The notes beneath the pieces are model-generated. The model was not told the origin of the DNA. It was given only the letters and a program-made list of their open reading frames with translations, and did not search any database. The position numbers and the translations under genes are program-made. Below, in pieces: positions 18,829 to 30,826 of a DNA stretch of 64,000 bases (position 1 is its first letter; every line of letters begins with the position of its first letter). Origin of the DNA: Cordia subcordata (Eukaryota > Streptophyta > Magnoliopsida > Boraginales > Cordiaceae); NCBI GenBank assembly GCA_028554755.1, contig JAPTOF010000007.1:342001-406000 (forward strand), read 5' to 3'.

Positions 18829-20127
18829 GTTAGCTAAATATTCATTATTGAGTTTGATGATGAATATATATATATATATATATGCGTTATTTAACTAAAT
18901 AGCTTCTTGTGAAAATGAGAGGTCATCAATATGAAGCTTGGAAAGATATGAAAATGTGCAAAAGGTTTATTTGAAGAAGAGAAAAAGAAGGCATAAGGAG
19001 GAGAAGAGAAGACATAAGGGGTACCGGATTTATTTTTCTTCTTGCTCTTTTTGTGAAATGCCTATATATTGTGTGGACTTGGCTCAAAATATTTTTCTTT
19101 ATCATTGGAAAAATTTTTCAAGTCTTACACTTTTGAAAATAACATATGCACAAATGTATTTTAATGCACACATTGAGATAAAATAAGTTTTTGGGGTGTT
19201 TTTATTCACAACATGCATTTACATAGTTATTCAAAATAACTTGGAGTTGTGAAAATGCACTTGAATTTGTTTTTCTGCAAAATCTAGCTTTACTTCACAT
19301 TCTGAAGTGGCCGGACCCCCGGTCGACCGGTGACCGGTGGTCGCGGCCCTAATCAGAGAGGTGAAGGGAAAAGCCGGACCCCCTAGCCGGTCGACCGACT
19401 AAGGCGTCCGGCCTAGTCAGAGAAGGAGAAGGGCAAGCCGGTCGACTGGCTGAACAAGGGCTGTAATAAATGCACTAGCCGTTTATTACCGTTCTGGCCA
19501 AAAATCTTCATCCTTCTTCACCTACCAAATCCCTAACCCCCAAATCTCTTTAAATACTCATTCAAATACACTTTCTAAACATCAATTGAAGTGTGCAAAA
19601 GTGTTTATCATCATTCAATCCATCTTTGAGCCAGTCTTGCAATATATTTGAGCTTTCAAGAGCTTGTTCTTTCTCTTCTTAAGGAAGATTTCAGATTCAA
19701 TCTCTTTTCAATCTTGATTATATACACACTTTGAGAGCTTTAATCATTGTGAGATATATCCATTTAAGCTTGTAAAGTGTGAGGAAATCCTATAGAGAGA
19801 ATCTCTTGGGTTCTTTGAAGTAAGACTTCAAAGAGGTTATAAAGAACTTGGTTTGTGCTTCACCAAGTTTTGAAGAAGCATTTTAGTGGAGAGCTTTGAA
19901 GTCCTAAGGGGAGATTCCTTGGGCGGTGGACGTAAGCTTGGCCGAACCACCTTAAAATCGTTTGTCTCTCTTCTTCTTGCATCTCTATTTTTATTGTTCT
20001 TACCTTGCTTATCTTGTGTTTGATATATTGCTTGTTAGAAGTTGTAAATTTTTTGAAAATTTTAAAAAACAAAAATTAGTATTAATATCTTAATTCACCC
20101 CCCCCCCTTAAGATATTTGCACCCACA
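18829..20127 (+). mobile_element. Copia-type solo LTR (1299 bp) nested in the Mutator-like element
   Basis: Starts TGTTAGCTAAATATTC and ends TTTGCACCCACA, flanked by the perfect 5 bp duplication ATCTC (18824-18828, 20128-20132). Content is typical of SIRE-like Copia LTRs: GAGTTTGATGATGA near the start, GGGAGATTCCTTGGGCGGTG near 19910, and a C-rich tract ATTCACCCCCCCCC near the end. No internal domain remains. It includes a GC-rich patch (about 19310-19450) with repeated GCCGG and GGTCGAC. Confidence 0.85.
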
Positions 20128-20289
20128 ATCTCTTTCTACAAAATCTAATTGAATATGTGTATTTGTATATTTCTTTGCACTAACTTGTTCAATACAAATT
20201 CATAAAAACGTTTATTTTAATTTTGACAAAGTAGATTGTTTATATTCTAAAAATCTTGAATTAACTATGACTATAATAGCTTAAGTAAA

Positions 20290-20650
20290 TGTGTATAATT
20301 GTGAGTTATGAATTGAACAAACATGTTTAACTTTGAGTTATGAACAAACATCTGTAACTATGACGTTCACTTCAACAATCAATGAACAAATTGAGTTTCA
20401 ATATTGAACAAACATATGTAACTCTTTGCATCAACTTGAACATTTTATGAACAAACGGAGTTTTCATGATGAACAAATATATGTAATTGTATGAATTAAT
20501 TTCAATATGCTATGAACAAACAGAGTTTGCATTGTGGATGAACAATTTCAATTGTGAACAAATATTATGATAAATTATCAATTTTTAGTGAAGAAACAGC
20601 TCATAAATTATGAACAAATAGTATTTTTATTCTGAACAAATATCTGTCAC
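20290..20650. repeat. GAACAAA motif array, left half of the Mutator-like element
   Basis: About ten irregularly spaced copies of TGAACAAA(C/T)A, often followed by TNTGTAACT. A larger field of the same motif lies at 23310-25440. Confidence 0.65.
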
Positions 20651-20790
20651 TGTTGCAATGAAGCATTTGGAAATGTATAGGGGTGAATTAAAAAACTAAA
20701 ACCCTTTCACAGAGGCCAAGTAACTTTCGTTTGTAGTTTTTTGTGATATGAAAATGTTTTATTTATAAGTTCTTACCTTTTTCTTAGACC

Positions 20791-20976
20791 ATGGAGGACT
20801 TTAAAGGATCTATTGCTTTGGAATTTTTGATTCATGATGATAAAGCCCTCCATTTTGTGGTGGAAAAGCTTGTTGAGGATAATACTTCTTTGCTTGATGA
20901 TTTTGTTGCAGAAAAAAAAAAAAGTGAAGGAGAGGCATTAAAAGAGTTGAAGAAGAAGAAAGGTAGAAAAGTCTAA
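20791..20976 (+). CDS. Small open frame in the Mutator-like element, function unknown
   Basis: A 61-residue frame starting MEDFKGSIALEF and ending in a Lys-rich tail (LKELKKKKGRKV). It contains a run of A (20909-20920) that could slip. No family was recognised. It may be the last exon of an element-borne or captured gene, since a CT-rich leader and a possible donor (AAGGTACTA near 18800) lie upstream. Coding status is doubtful. Confidence 0.25.
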   Translation: MEDFKGSIALEFLIHDDKALHFVVEKLVEDNTSLLDDFVAEKKKSEGEALKELKKKKGRKV

Positions 20977-21408
20977 AAGAACGAAGACAACCGCTGCATG
21001 AGAAGTACCAATAGTCCAGGAGAAAAGTCGAGGGTGAGGAAGAGAAATGATTTTTGAATATAAATGTTTATGTCCCTTGCTTAGTATTGATTTTTGTAAA
21101 TGAGATTAGTACCATTTGTTCAACGGATTAGAACATTTTATTCGTTAGAATAGAACTATTTGTACTATGACTGTGATGTTATAGTGAAAGGAATGATGAA
21201 GCAGTTAATTTTTTTTTGTGCATCAAAATGTGATTGTAGATATAGATAGGGTCGTTAATATTTTATACCTGATGATTTTTGCTTTCAGGTTGTCATGTTC
21301 TTAAAGCATCTTCTAACTGGAATCAATTGGTTTCTGTTTTATAGCTATAACGAGAAATATAACTGGATGTTTTGTCAAACTTTCGATTTGTTCATTGGCC
21401 TATGACTA

Positions 21409-23303
21409 TGTAGGATCGATATTATTAAGTGTGATGTATTCTAGTCCATATTTTCAAAAATTCTACCAAGAAAACATGCTAGGAAAATAAAATAACCATA
21501 TAACACACACAAGAACATGCTTAAGAACATATAGAATATAACTAGTACTTGCAAAAATATGTAAAGCTAACCTCTTGAAGTGTGGCACCTTTGATGAAGC
21601 TAAAATCGTCACGAGCTTTGTTCCCGTACACGAACAAGGCCGCCAAAAAATTTTACTATAAGGGTGTCGCAATAGACAACTCCCTAGTCTTCTTCCCTAT
21701 GATTAAAAAGACTTATCTTGAGAGAATAGCCTCTTGTGTGGGAAGAAGCAAAGTAATATACTCTTGAAAAACTAGAGCAAAAACCACACAATAAGTGTGT
21801 ACTATGTGTTGTAGTATTTTCTTGCCAAAGAGGAAGAAATCAACTACAAAGTGAATTGCATAAAAGGTGTAAGGTCTTGTCTATTTATAGAAAGAACCTC
21901 GGCACCCAAAGTTGCTAATCTTTCAATGTGAGATCAAATTTTATGTAGTATTTCCTTTATGTAACTTGTCAATCTTGTCTTAGAAGACTTGTGCAAGTTG
22001 TCCACTTGTTTTTGTAGTATTTTGCAAGTTGTCCACTTGTCTTGGAAGACTTGAGCCAAGCCCACCATCCAAGCCCAACACATAGTCCATAATCTATGTG
22101 GAGGCCCAAGCCTAATAGGAAACCATCCAAGCCCAGTTAGGTTGTTTTAGATTCTAAATAAAGCCCAAACCCAATTTCAAACTTTGGCCCAATAAGGCTA
22201 CTACCACAATATGGAATTTTCTCTTTCAAGATTACCCTCTCAAAGTCATTTCAACTAGGGAAGGAACCAAGAAGACACAATTATCCTTGGCTTCCAAAAA
22301 TAATTAAAAATGTCCTTGCCCGATTTAGGCGACATAATAATTATTTTTAACTCCTATCTATTCCACCATAAGATCAAAGTTGCACTCCAAAAATAATTAC
22401 TATTACCCAAAAGCTTATCACAAAAGAATGTAAACTTTGTCTTTGACCTACTAAATAACCGACCATAATGCCTCTCTATGTATACCCACAACTAAGACCG
22501 GTCCTTTGGCCTGTGTACTATCACCTCCTTACCTGTATCTTTTTCCATTGGGTTTCTTGTCTTATTGCCAACCATCCTTGGTCATGGAATCTCTTGATCT
22601 CGGGAGTGACCCTCAAGTCATATGACCGACACACCTATAAAGGTAGTATCACTAGATCTAGATTTGGATGATAAATTTGACAATCCCAAAGGGGGCACAT
22701 AGATTCCATATTGCATATGCATGTTTCAATTATTTAGAACTTAGCACTCAATGCACAAGGCTATTGATCTAAATAAAATAAGATCTCACCCATAATGAAT
22801 CAAAGTACTAAACCCTAACTTCATTAGTTCATCCACTTATACTCAAGATTAAGAGCAATGATCATTTAGTAGCAGTGACTATCTTGTTTTCTTTCTTTGA
22901 TAGTACGTTTCTAAAAAACATACTCACAATGGTCCTGTCCAATACGTGACACACGTACTATTGAGAAAAATCTGAAAAGTCCTCCAATGACCTAGATAGA
23001 TCACCCTCAACGAGGAGACTTGCTCAATATAACCTTATTCCGATAGAGTGCCCAACACTACCATTCGGTTACGGACTCAATTTATGATGTGACTAAATCT
23101 AGACTTAGACCTACTGTGCGTCCAGTCTCACTGCGCACCCAAGTCATTAGTTCAAGTCAAGGGGCCTTTACACATACATCAATAATACATAACAGAGATA
23201 ATATGTAAGAAACTCATAATGCCATATAACAAAAATGATTATACATTGTTTAGCATCCAAAATGTCATGTACAAGTGAGTTTTAGGGTATACTAATCCTA
23301 ACA
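21409..23303 (-). mobile_element. Copia-type solo LTR (1895 bp), minus orientation, nested in the Mutator-like element
   Basis: The plus strand runs TGTAGGATCGATATT to CTAATCCTAACA, flanked by the perfect duplication GACTA (21404-21408, 23304-23308). In LTR orientation it starts TGTTAGGATTAGTATACCC. The tract around 22930-23150 (complement of GAGTCCGTAACCGAATGG and GAGCAAGTCTCCTCGTTGAG) is the conserved part of a widespread plant Copia LTR. No internal region remains. Confidence 0.85.
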
Positions 23304-23309
23304 GACTAT

Positions 23310-25440
23310 TTGTTCAGTATTTTGTTGTTTTTTATTTGCTCTCTGTTTTGGATGGTTCTTTTGTTTTGGATGCTTATTGTATTGGAAAAAAAAGACATGT
23401 TATTATGATTAAGACATCTTATCAAATGCATTATATGATATTTAAAACAAATTATATATTTGTGTTATAAAGACATCGCATGCCATATTTTTCTAGAACA
23501 AACAATTTATAGCTAGTGAACAAATAGTACTATATTACTAAACAAACAGTACTATATCACTGAACAAACAATACTATGTCATTGAACATTTTGATATATC
23601 AAACTTTTTGAGTTGTGTGCATAATATCATACAAATTCAGCTGAAGTCTAAACACAAAAATGAGTTCCTTTAAGCAACAGAAAAGAAACTGTATATAGCA
23701 ACTAGAATCTTCTGAAACCATGTCTATTCGACGGACAAACAGTATTAATCCATTGAACAAATAGTATTAAGTTACTGAACAATATTGCATGTCAAATATG
23801 ACTAACTATTTATACACAATATCAAAGAACTTCAATTCAAATTTACATAGAAAAATAAACCATAAAGTTATAAAGTCAAAGAATCTACAATATGTTAATA
23901 TTCATTGTTTATACAATTAACTAAAAGAATTATAAAATCAAAGGAAAAAATGTCATGCAACGACATTTTCTTGTGGCCTTGGATATGCAACGAATTTACT
24001 ATTTGTACCTATATTTTCTATTCGAAAAATTTTGCCTTCGATGATATACTCTGCACTCTTGTCCATGCTCTCCTTTATTCTTAAAATTAAAAAAAAAAGT
24101 GATTAATCAGTGAACAAACAACTGAAGAAACAATTCATAAACATTGAACAAACAGTTCATATATAGTGAACAAATAGTGCATAAAGACTGAAAAAATAGT
24201 TCACAAGAAGTAACAAGCAGTTCATAGAAAAGAAAGCATATGGCGATGAATTCAATGGGTGATTAGCTTAACAATTCAAGAATAGAAAACTTGTGCAAAT
24301 GTCATTCCCATTGATGAAGAAACAACAACTAAATTTACAAACACCATCAAAGATACATTAAAACCACAAAGCCCCAAAATAAAGTGCAATAAGCAGTGAC
24401 ATTGTCATCAAACTCATACCAATCTTTCTAATTTTAATTTAATTCAATGCCAAAAGTGATACTCAGTGCTGATAGTAGCTTCCTCATCATATCAGAAATA
24501 GCTAAGTCCATTGGCAATCATCAATAACTAAGGAACTTGCATTTTCTTCATGAGTATCACATGTATCTAGCATATCCATAGTATTTCAGACACTTCTTAA
24601 ATTTTCTTAATCAAAGCACCTATAGTTTCAAATACAAATGAGTAGACACTGAAGCATTAACCACATTTCATTATTAAATGCATTCAAGACCGATGCAAGT
24701 TCAAACAGAGCTTGTCAAACAAATAACTCTCACTCACAGTCAGATACATAATAAAGGATAAACACAACAACAATAACTTTACTAACCGATAGATCACTTT
24801 GATTCATCAACAACTTTAGAGTAGTTGTCACTTTGTCAAATTCAAATAAATGATTTAAGCTTTAAAGAAACTATCATGTAACTGCAATCTTTTTCCTATC
24901 AAACAACACATAGGACAAATTATTTTCTTTTCTATTTTCTCATATGACACTTTATTTTCTTGTTCAAAACAAATAAAATCTCATAAAGACTTGACATACT
25001 TACGAAACTTAAACCTAGAAAACATAGTGTAAGATTTATGAAATTAAAAAAAAAATCATGCTAGACCAAACATCTCATTGGTTGAGCACCAAGTACATAA
25101 AATAGATAGCCAAACAAAGTTTACTACCAAATAGATAACCAAGGATAATTCTGCAACCTAAAATCATTTTGGTTTAATGATATCACATGATTCACGGAAT
25201 TTGACCTTAATGACATCAGAACAATAATTCCTTCTCCAAGAATTACCTTGTTCTTTCTTTTAGCTTCTATAATATTTACTGAACAAATACTTCATAAAAA
25301 CAGAACAAACAAAACATATACATTGAACAAAGATACCATTTACACAAATAGCTCACAAAAAGATCACCAAATACAAATCATACAATCAAAATCAACACTG
25401 GACAAATAGATACATCGCACTAAACAAACACAGAAAGAAA
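23310..25440. repeat. GAACAAA motif field, right half of the Mutator-like element
   Basis: Dispersed GAACAAACAGT, GAACAAATAGT and CTGAACAAACA motifs, denser near 23500-23600, 24110-24230 and 25270-25440. Confidence 0.6.
23953..24079 (-). other. Possible terminal exon in the Mutator-like element
   Basis: After a T-rich tract ending AATTTTAAG, the minus strand opens about 42 codons (ESMDKSAEYIIEGK, then FVAYPRPQENVVA) and stops at 23953. Composition and splice-like border look exonic, but no family was recognised. A second open stretch at about 25474-25586 (MTYGNEKRQLVAFAGE...) could be an upstream exon. Confidence 0.25.
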
Positions 25441-26707
25441 AATGCTAAAAAATATAAACGCCATTGTTAAACTTGCCTATTCTCATCATCATCACTTGAA
25501 GAACCAATACAATGAAGCTCAGCTAATGGAGGAATACTCTCTCCCGCAAAAGCCACCAGTTGTCTCTTCTCATTACCATAAGTCATAATCTTATATAACA
25601 ACTGAAACACCAAAGTACGCCAAAATAGGGTTTCAAATCACACGAAAACAAAGTGAAAACGATAATGAAACAAAAATTAAAATAAAAATTAAGCGAAACT
25701 AACAGTCAATTTTATGAATGAGAAAAGCGAAACAAAAATTAGGGTGTCAAGAGCAAAAACAACACTAAAAAACTTTCAACACTTACAAACTTCTTCGCAA
25801 ATCTGCTTCATCAAAAAAAATCTACTTCGTGTGATATGTCATGCGTCCATCATGCTTTGGAGTAAGTTACAAACTGGTTCTTCACTTTCATGCATCGTGG
25901 GAGAGAAAGAGAGAAGTAGAGAAAGAGATAGACACAAAAGAACGCTTCAGGTCTTTCTTTTTAATATGCGCCTGAAGGACCACAGTAGTGCAGGTGCACG
26001 TTACTGCGGGAACACCTTATAATTTATGTCTAAATTAAGCTCCATGGCAAGAGAAAGACTACAATCATTAATTTTCCAACTGCTCTACGTTCTCCAACCA
26101 TTTTCACATTTATATCCCATGTTCTCCAATTCCTTATGAAAGACTTGAACGGTCAGAGTTGTTGAACATAAAGAACGTGGAAAACAATTACAAAAATACA
26201 TTATTTATTTCAAAATCTAAATCTTTTATCAATACTAGTAGAGTAATACCGTACAAGATACAAGTATGTTGTCCAATATAATTGTAAGACAAAACTTATA
26301 ATATATAATAAATATTTATTGAAAAATTCACTAATCTAAGCTAAAGAAATGTATTTATATTTACATTTCTCTTTGTAAAAACTAAAACCTAAAATGTCTT
26401 AATTTTATCTTTTTACTATTTTGACAAATTTAGGATGAGATTGATTTGAGAGTTATTGAAAAAGAATTTGTAAAAACAGTGGAATTGGGTGAATATGCAA
26501 ATGCGAATATTTAAATTTTCTTTTATATGTTATCAAATCTGATTGCAATTTCGTGTAAAATTGACACGTGTCTAACAAGAAAGTTTATTTATTTATTTTT
26601 TTTATAAGTGATCTAATGTAATTTGATATGATTTCACAATTATCTAAATTTAGAAAATTATAATTTAGATGAATTTAAACTTTTTAAATTTATTTTTTAT
26701 TCAACTT

Positions 26708-26709
<2 letters not shown>

Positions 26710-26762
<53 letters not shown>
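26710..26762. repeat. (AT)n microsatellite
   Basis: About 50 bp of TA dinucleotides; the partner block has a shorter tract at 44629-44666. A (GA)n tract follows at 27030-27061, with its partner near 44924-44946. Confidence 0.85.
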
Positions 26763-27029
26763 TTATATTATTGAATTTAATCTCAATTAATTAGCACAAT
26801 ATGATCTAACAAATAACAAAAAATAGAAGAATGAAAAGGGAACTCGAAAACCCTAAACCCCAACTATATGAATTTTGTTCGGGTTTTATCTAATTTTCAA
26901 TACCTAATTGAATACTTTTTTGCTGTCAAAGTTCAAAAATTTAAAGTCGAGAGTTGAAAAACCTGAACCAATTTCCACTTTTAGGTGAAAGTCAAAAGAC
27001 ATGATCAATATAGGAGCAAAATGAGACAC

Positions 27030-27062
<33 letters not shown>

Positions 27063-27762
27063 AGGGAGCTTGTCATTTTTGTTGGGAAGGAAAAGAAATA
27101 ACAGACATGAACGGCCCCAAGAAACTAACTTTTTTATTCTTTTTGTTTATGCAAGTATTTGAATATAATTTGGGATAACCTAATAGTTATTTGAATTTAG
27201 ATAATTTTAATATGGGAAAATTAAAACTTTTAATATCCTATTGTTCAATTTTTTCATATCTTTTTGTAGAGAAACGTATGTTCTCGTTTGGGCAATTATG
27301 TTAAGATGTTTCTTGCTTTGTAAGGACCATTTTTCTTAGTCTCCTTCACAAGGGTCTCAATCCACCTTGCTTTTTAAACGCTTTTCATTTTTTGAAGGAA
27401 TAAATTTTTTGGAAGGCTTCCACCTTTGAATGAAAAAAAAAAAATTCATATCAACTTTCAAATTTAGTATAAATTAGCAAAAAAACAATTTAACAAATCT
27501 ATATATTTTAGGCAGTAAACACGCTTTCTAGTTTGGTAAAACAAAAAATCATTTTTAATTTTCAATCGGTGAAAGCATGTTTTAAGTTTTTAATAGAAAA
27601 TGAGAACTCTAATTTTCTTAGAGAATTGGAGTTAAAAAATCATAAAATAGTTTTTTGCAAGTAAACAGAGGCAAAGAGCCTTTTCAAACAATTTTTTTAT
27701 TTTTAAAAACTAAAAATATTTTCTAAAAATTGATTCCAAACTCTAAATATTTTAAGTTATAT

Positions 27763-28392
27763 AAAACCCCCTATGGTTCAAATTCACTGATATCCTCTTA
27801 TGATTTAAAAATGGGGCACATTTGCCCTTGCCATTAACATTCTATTAAAGTTAAAAGAAAGTTGTTAATTGGTGCAAATTTCTACCTCTAATTAAAAAAA
27901 AGAAAAAAAGAAAAAAAAAAAGATGCAAACTCCTTCCATTCCCCCCCCCCCCTCCTCCCTCCAAAGTTTGAAATAAGGTGTAAATACACCAACTATAAGG
28001 TGAAATTAAAATTTTATATTTTTTAAGTTATGTAGATTTTTTGTTTATATGCATTCTATTATTAGTGAATAATCTACAAACTTTAGAAGATATGTTTTTG
28101 CTTTTTTTATACATCTAGGGGTGTATTTGCACCTTACTTCAAATCAAATGGAGGAATTAGCACCATTTTCAACCTTAGATCAGAGAATTTGCACCATTTT
28201 TAAAATCAGATGGGGAATTTGTATCATTTTAAAAGTAGAGGGAGAGAATGTGCACCAATTACTTGAGATTTTTTTCATTACGAACAGGTCAAAATGTGTT
28301 GTTTGTGTTTCTTACACTCTCTTTAACTTTTACGAAAAAAACTAATAGCAGGAATTAATGTGAAACCTTATTTAAACCATAAGGGGTATCTA
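27763..28392. mobile_element. Foldback MITE-like element
   Basis: The left end ACCCCCTATGGTTCAAATT is mirrored by AACCATAAGGGGTATCT on the right. The interior repeats the phrase TTTGCACC/TTTGTATC after AATGGGGAA-like sequence several times. The partner copy is at about 45644-46272. Confidence 0.5.
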
Positions 28393-29119
28393 GAAACCTT
28401 GTTTAAACCACAAGGGGTATCTACGACTGTTGAAACTACATGAAATCCAAGACTCTTGAAACTACATGGAATTTTATGCAACTTTCACAAAATATTAAAG
28501 GATAAAGTGCATTTTTGCTCTACTTTAAAAAAGAAACCAACTCCCCCCCCCCCCCCAAAACCCCCCGGCCTTCCCACTTCATGTCTACCTGCATACATAG
28601 GCAATCTCTATGAAGACCTGCCAAGATTATCATCATTTTCTTAATAAATCCACTACATAAAATTAGTGCTGATTTTAAGGACCATATTTCTTTTAAACTT
28701 TGTTGCAGCTCCCTAACGTTAGCTTCATAAGTTTTTATTTCTTTTCTTATTAATTTTCTCTCCATGCTTTCTAGCACCAATCTATTCTTTTCAAAGACAA
28801 TTTAAAACATGCAAGATAGATAGAAAAAGGTTCTAAAGGTTTTGAGGTTGGAATAGAACCAAGGAATTTAAGTTCGGGTATTACAATGTGCTTCATAGGG
28901 GGCAGCAGAAATAGAATAGATATAGATATTTGACGAGTCAACATTCTGATTTAATTGGATGACGATCAGCCCTGTCAATGATAAACAAAGGTAGAAATTG
29001 AATCTAGGTCAAGGAAAACTGATGTGGTTTTGACAAATTTGACTGTTAATGGTTAGTATGCGTAATGTTAGCAGCCTTGTAGGTTTAAGCTAATTTTGCA
29101 TTAAGCTAAACTCCAACAG

Positions 29120-29208
29120 CTTGCTTATTTTTGCCCCTTACATTTGGGGGTTTTATTCATTTTTTTACATTTTGCACGCCTGATTTAGGGCTAGAATTTG
29201 GGGTGTGA
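29120..29208 (+). mobile_element. Gypsy-like LTR 3' end fragment
   Basis: TTAGGGCTAGAATTTGGGGTGTGACA has the typical final bases of plant Gypsy LTRs (GGGGTGTGACA). The start could not be located. Duplicated at about 46975-47059. Confidence 0.4.
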
Positions 29209-29298
29209 CATGATTTTGCTAAGTGTACACTTTTAAAATTCACTGATTGCCCTGAAACCATAACGATACACATAGATAGCCTCTTGCATGGCAATATA

Positions 29299-29340
<42 letters not shown>

Positions 29341-29626
29341 TAGATAGATAAGCAGGCTTTCATAGTATTAGCTTTTGATGAAAAACAACAAATTCCGCAA
29401 ACAGAAGGTGTGCCAGATATTTTTTGCAATTTCGATACCCTTTACAAGCAGCCCTTTTATATTATCTTCAGACGATGCCTCATTAACCACACAGCCATTT
29501 ACATCTTCATGAAGATCATCCTTTACTGAGAAATAAAAAAAAGAAAAAAAGAATGCCAATAAACCTTTACATCTTCATGAAGATCATCCTCTTAAAAAAA
29601 AAATGAAATGCTGGTAATGTTGCTTA

Positions 29627-30372
29627 TGTTGGATCATTTTTAAAATAAATAATTTTTTGAATATTTGTCTTTGCACCTATTCATATAACAAGGTGTCTAT
29701 TTAGTGAACAGGTGTATATTTAGATAAAGTTAGCACCGTTTCTTGAAAATATGTCTTTTCATATAAAGGTACCTATTCATTAAAAAGATATAACTATTCA
29801 GTAGAAATGTATTTGTTCAAGGAAAATAGATGACTATTTAGATATGCAAGCAGGTCTATATAAGGAGGTTTTAACTCTAGGGAAAACAACCTTATAAATC
29901 CTTTAAATTCTACTTTTTCTCACACATTTATGAAAATACACAAATATCTCTCCAGGCTAATTTTTATCAAATGCAGGACAAAGATTAGTATAGCTTAATT
30001 GTATCCTAGAGATATTTTGCAGTGTCTCTTTTGCACAATAGGGGCGAAATATTCTTTGAGAAAGTGACATTGTTACACGTCTTGAAGTCAAGAACTATAA
30101 TTCTCATATTTCATCCTATACTTCAAAACCATTTTCTAACAATCTAAAGAATATTTCCCTCAACTATAGCTGAGAATATGAGAGATCTCGTTACTGATTT
30201 CGCAAAATTGGCAAGATTTGATGAAAGGAACTTTCTCAGATGGCAAAAAAAAAAAGAGTCCAATTTATGCTATTGTCTTCAAAAGTTGCATAAGTGCTAA
30301 TCACACCAAGGCTAGAAGGGAGAGAAAACGAGATCGTTTATGAAATGAGAAAGGAGACAAAAGTTCGAGTAT
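29627..30372 (+). mobile_element. Truncated Copia element: 5' LTR plus gag relic
   Basis: LTR 29627-30141 (TGTTGGATCATTTTT to TTTTCTAACA) matches the 5' LTR at 47498. A gag start follows at 30178 (MRDLVTDF, then ARFDERNFLRWQ), disrupted by an A-run and stops (GTTGCATAAG). Sequence stays parallel to the full element until about 30826 and then ends; no 3' LTR. Confidence 0.8.
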
Positions 30373-30826
30373 GATGATGAGATTTGCCAAGGACATCTAT
30401 CCTATACATAAAAGTTATAACTTTTTGAGTATTGTGAGATTGCTATGTTTGAGCATTTTGAGAGTGTTGTGTCAGCGTTTACATAACATGGTTATTTTAC
30501 TTTTTATTAATTTACTTTATATTATTTCTTATCTTTATGAATACACATTATTAGTTTTAATTGAAATATTAAATGGTCAATTAAATAATGCTTAAGATTA
30601 AATTCATTTGTGAATTTTAAAAAAAATTATTTCTTATCTATATGCATATATTATTAGCTTTAGAAATTTAATTTTCAATCAATTAATTCTTAAAATAATA
30701 TTCATTTGTGAGTTTCAAAAGATTAAATCCTAGTAAATTTAATGTTCACTATTAAAAAAATACTTTTTGAGCATTATGAGAGTGTCATATTAACGCTTAT
30801 ATAGTGATGGATATTTTATTATTAGC

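Larger units (their letters stand above)
18316..26028. mobile_element. Mutator-like element (7.7 kb with two nested solo LTRs)
   Basis: The 9 bp flanks are ACTAAATTA (18307-18315) and TCTAAATTA (26029-26037), 8 of 9 identical, the length typical of Mutator insertions. Both ends share TTATA near the terminus and a GTGCACC-rich subterminal region. The left end starts GGGTCCTTATATCATAG; the 102 bp repeat just inside it carries TTATATCATGGACCCG, the same as the terminus of the smaller element at 37916-38625. Removing the nested LTRs leaves about 4.5 kb. The interior has a CT-rich leader after a TATA-like CTATATAAAAC (about 18493), arrays of GAACAAA motifs and only short open frames. No transposase domain was recognised, so it is probably non-autonomous or carries captured sequence. 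Confidence 0.72.
25931..30826. repeat. Segmental duplication block, copy A (about 4.9 kb)
   Basis: From GACACAAAAGAACGCTTCA (25931) to about 30826 the sequence is collinear and nearly identical with 43842-48706. The left edge lies inside the 3' end of the Mutator-like element; the right edge lies in the gag region of a Copia element. Differences are mainly microsatellite length and small indels. Confidence 0.85.

Noticed and set aside
20290..25440. Spaced GAACAAA motifs as a CRISPR-like array
   Set aside because: Spacing is irregular, the repeat unit is far too short, and the context is a plant transposon.
25714..26022. 102-codon plus-strand open frame
   Set aside because: It runs through the terminal repeat of the Mutator-like element and has no protein-like features.
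28541..28568. Poly-C tract followed by CCCCCCGG (also 46389-46420) as a functional G-quadruplex
   Set aside because: A simple homopolymer shared by the duplicated blocks; nothing ties it to a gene.
29157..29429. Tyr/Ile repeat open frame (YIYIYIYI)
   Set aside because: Translation of a (TA)n microsatellite.
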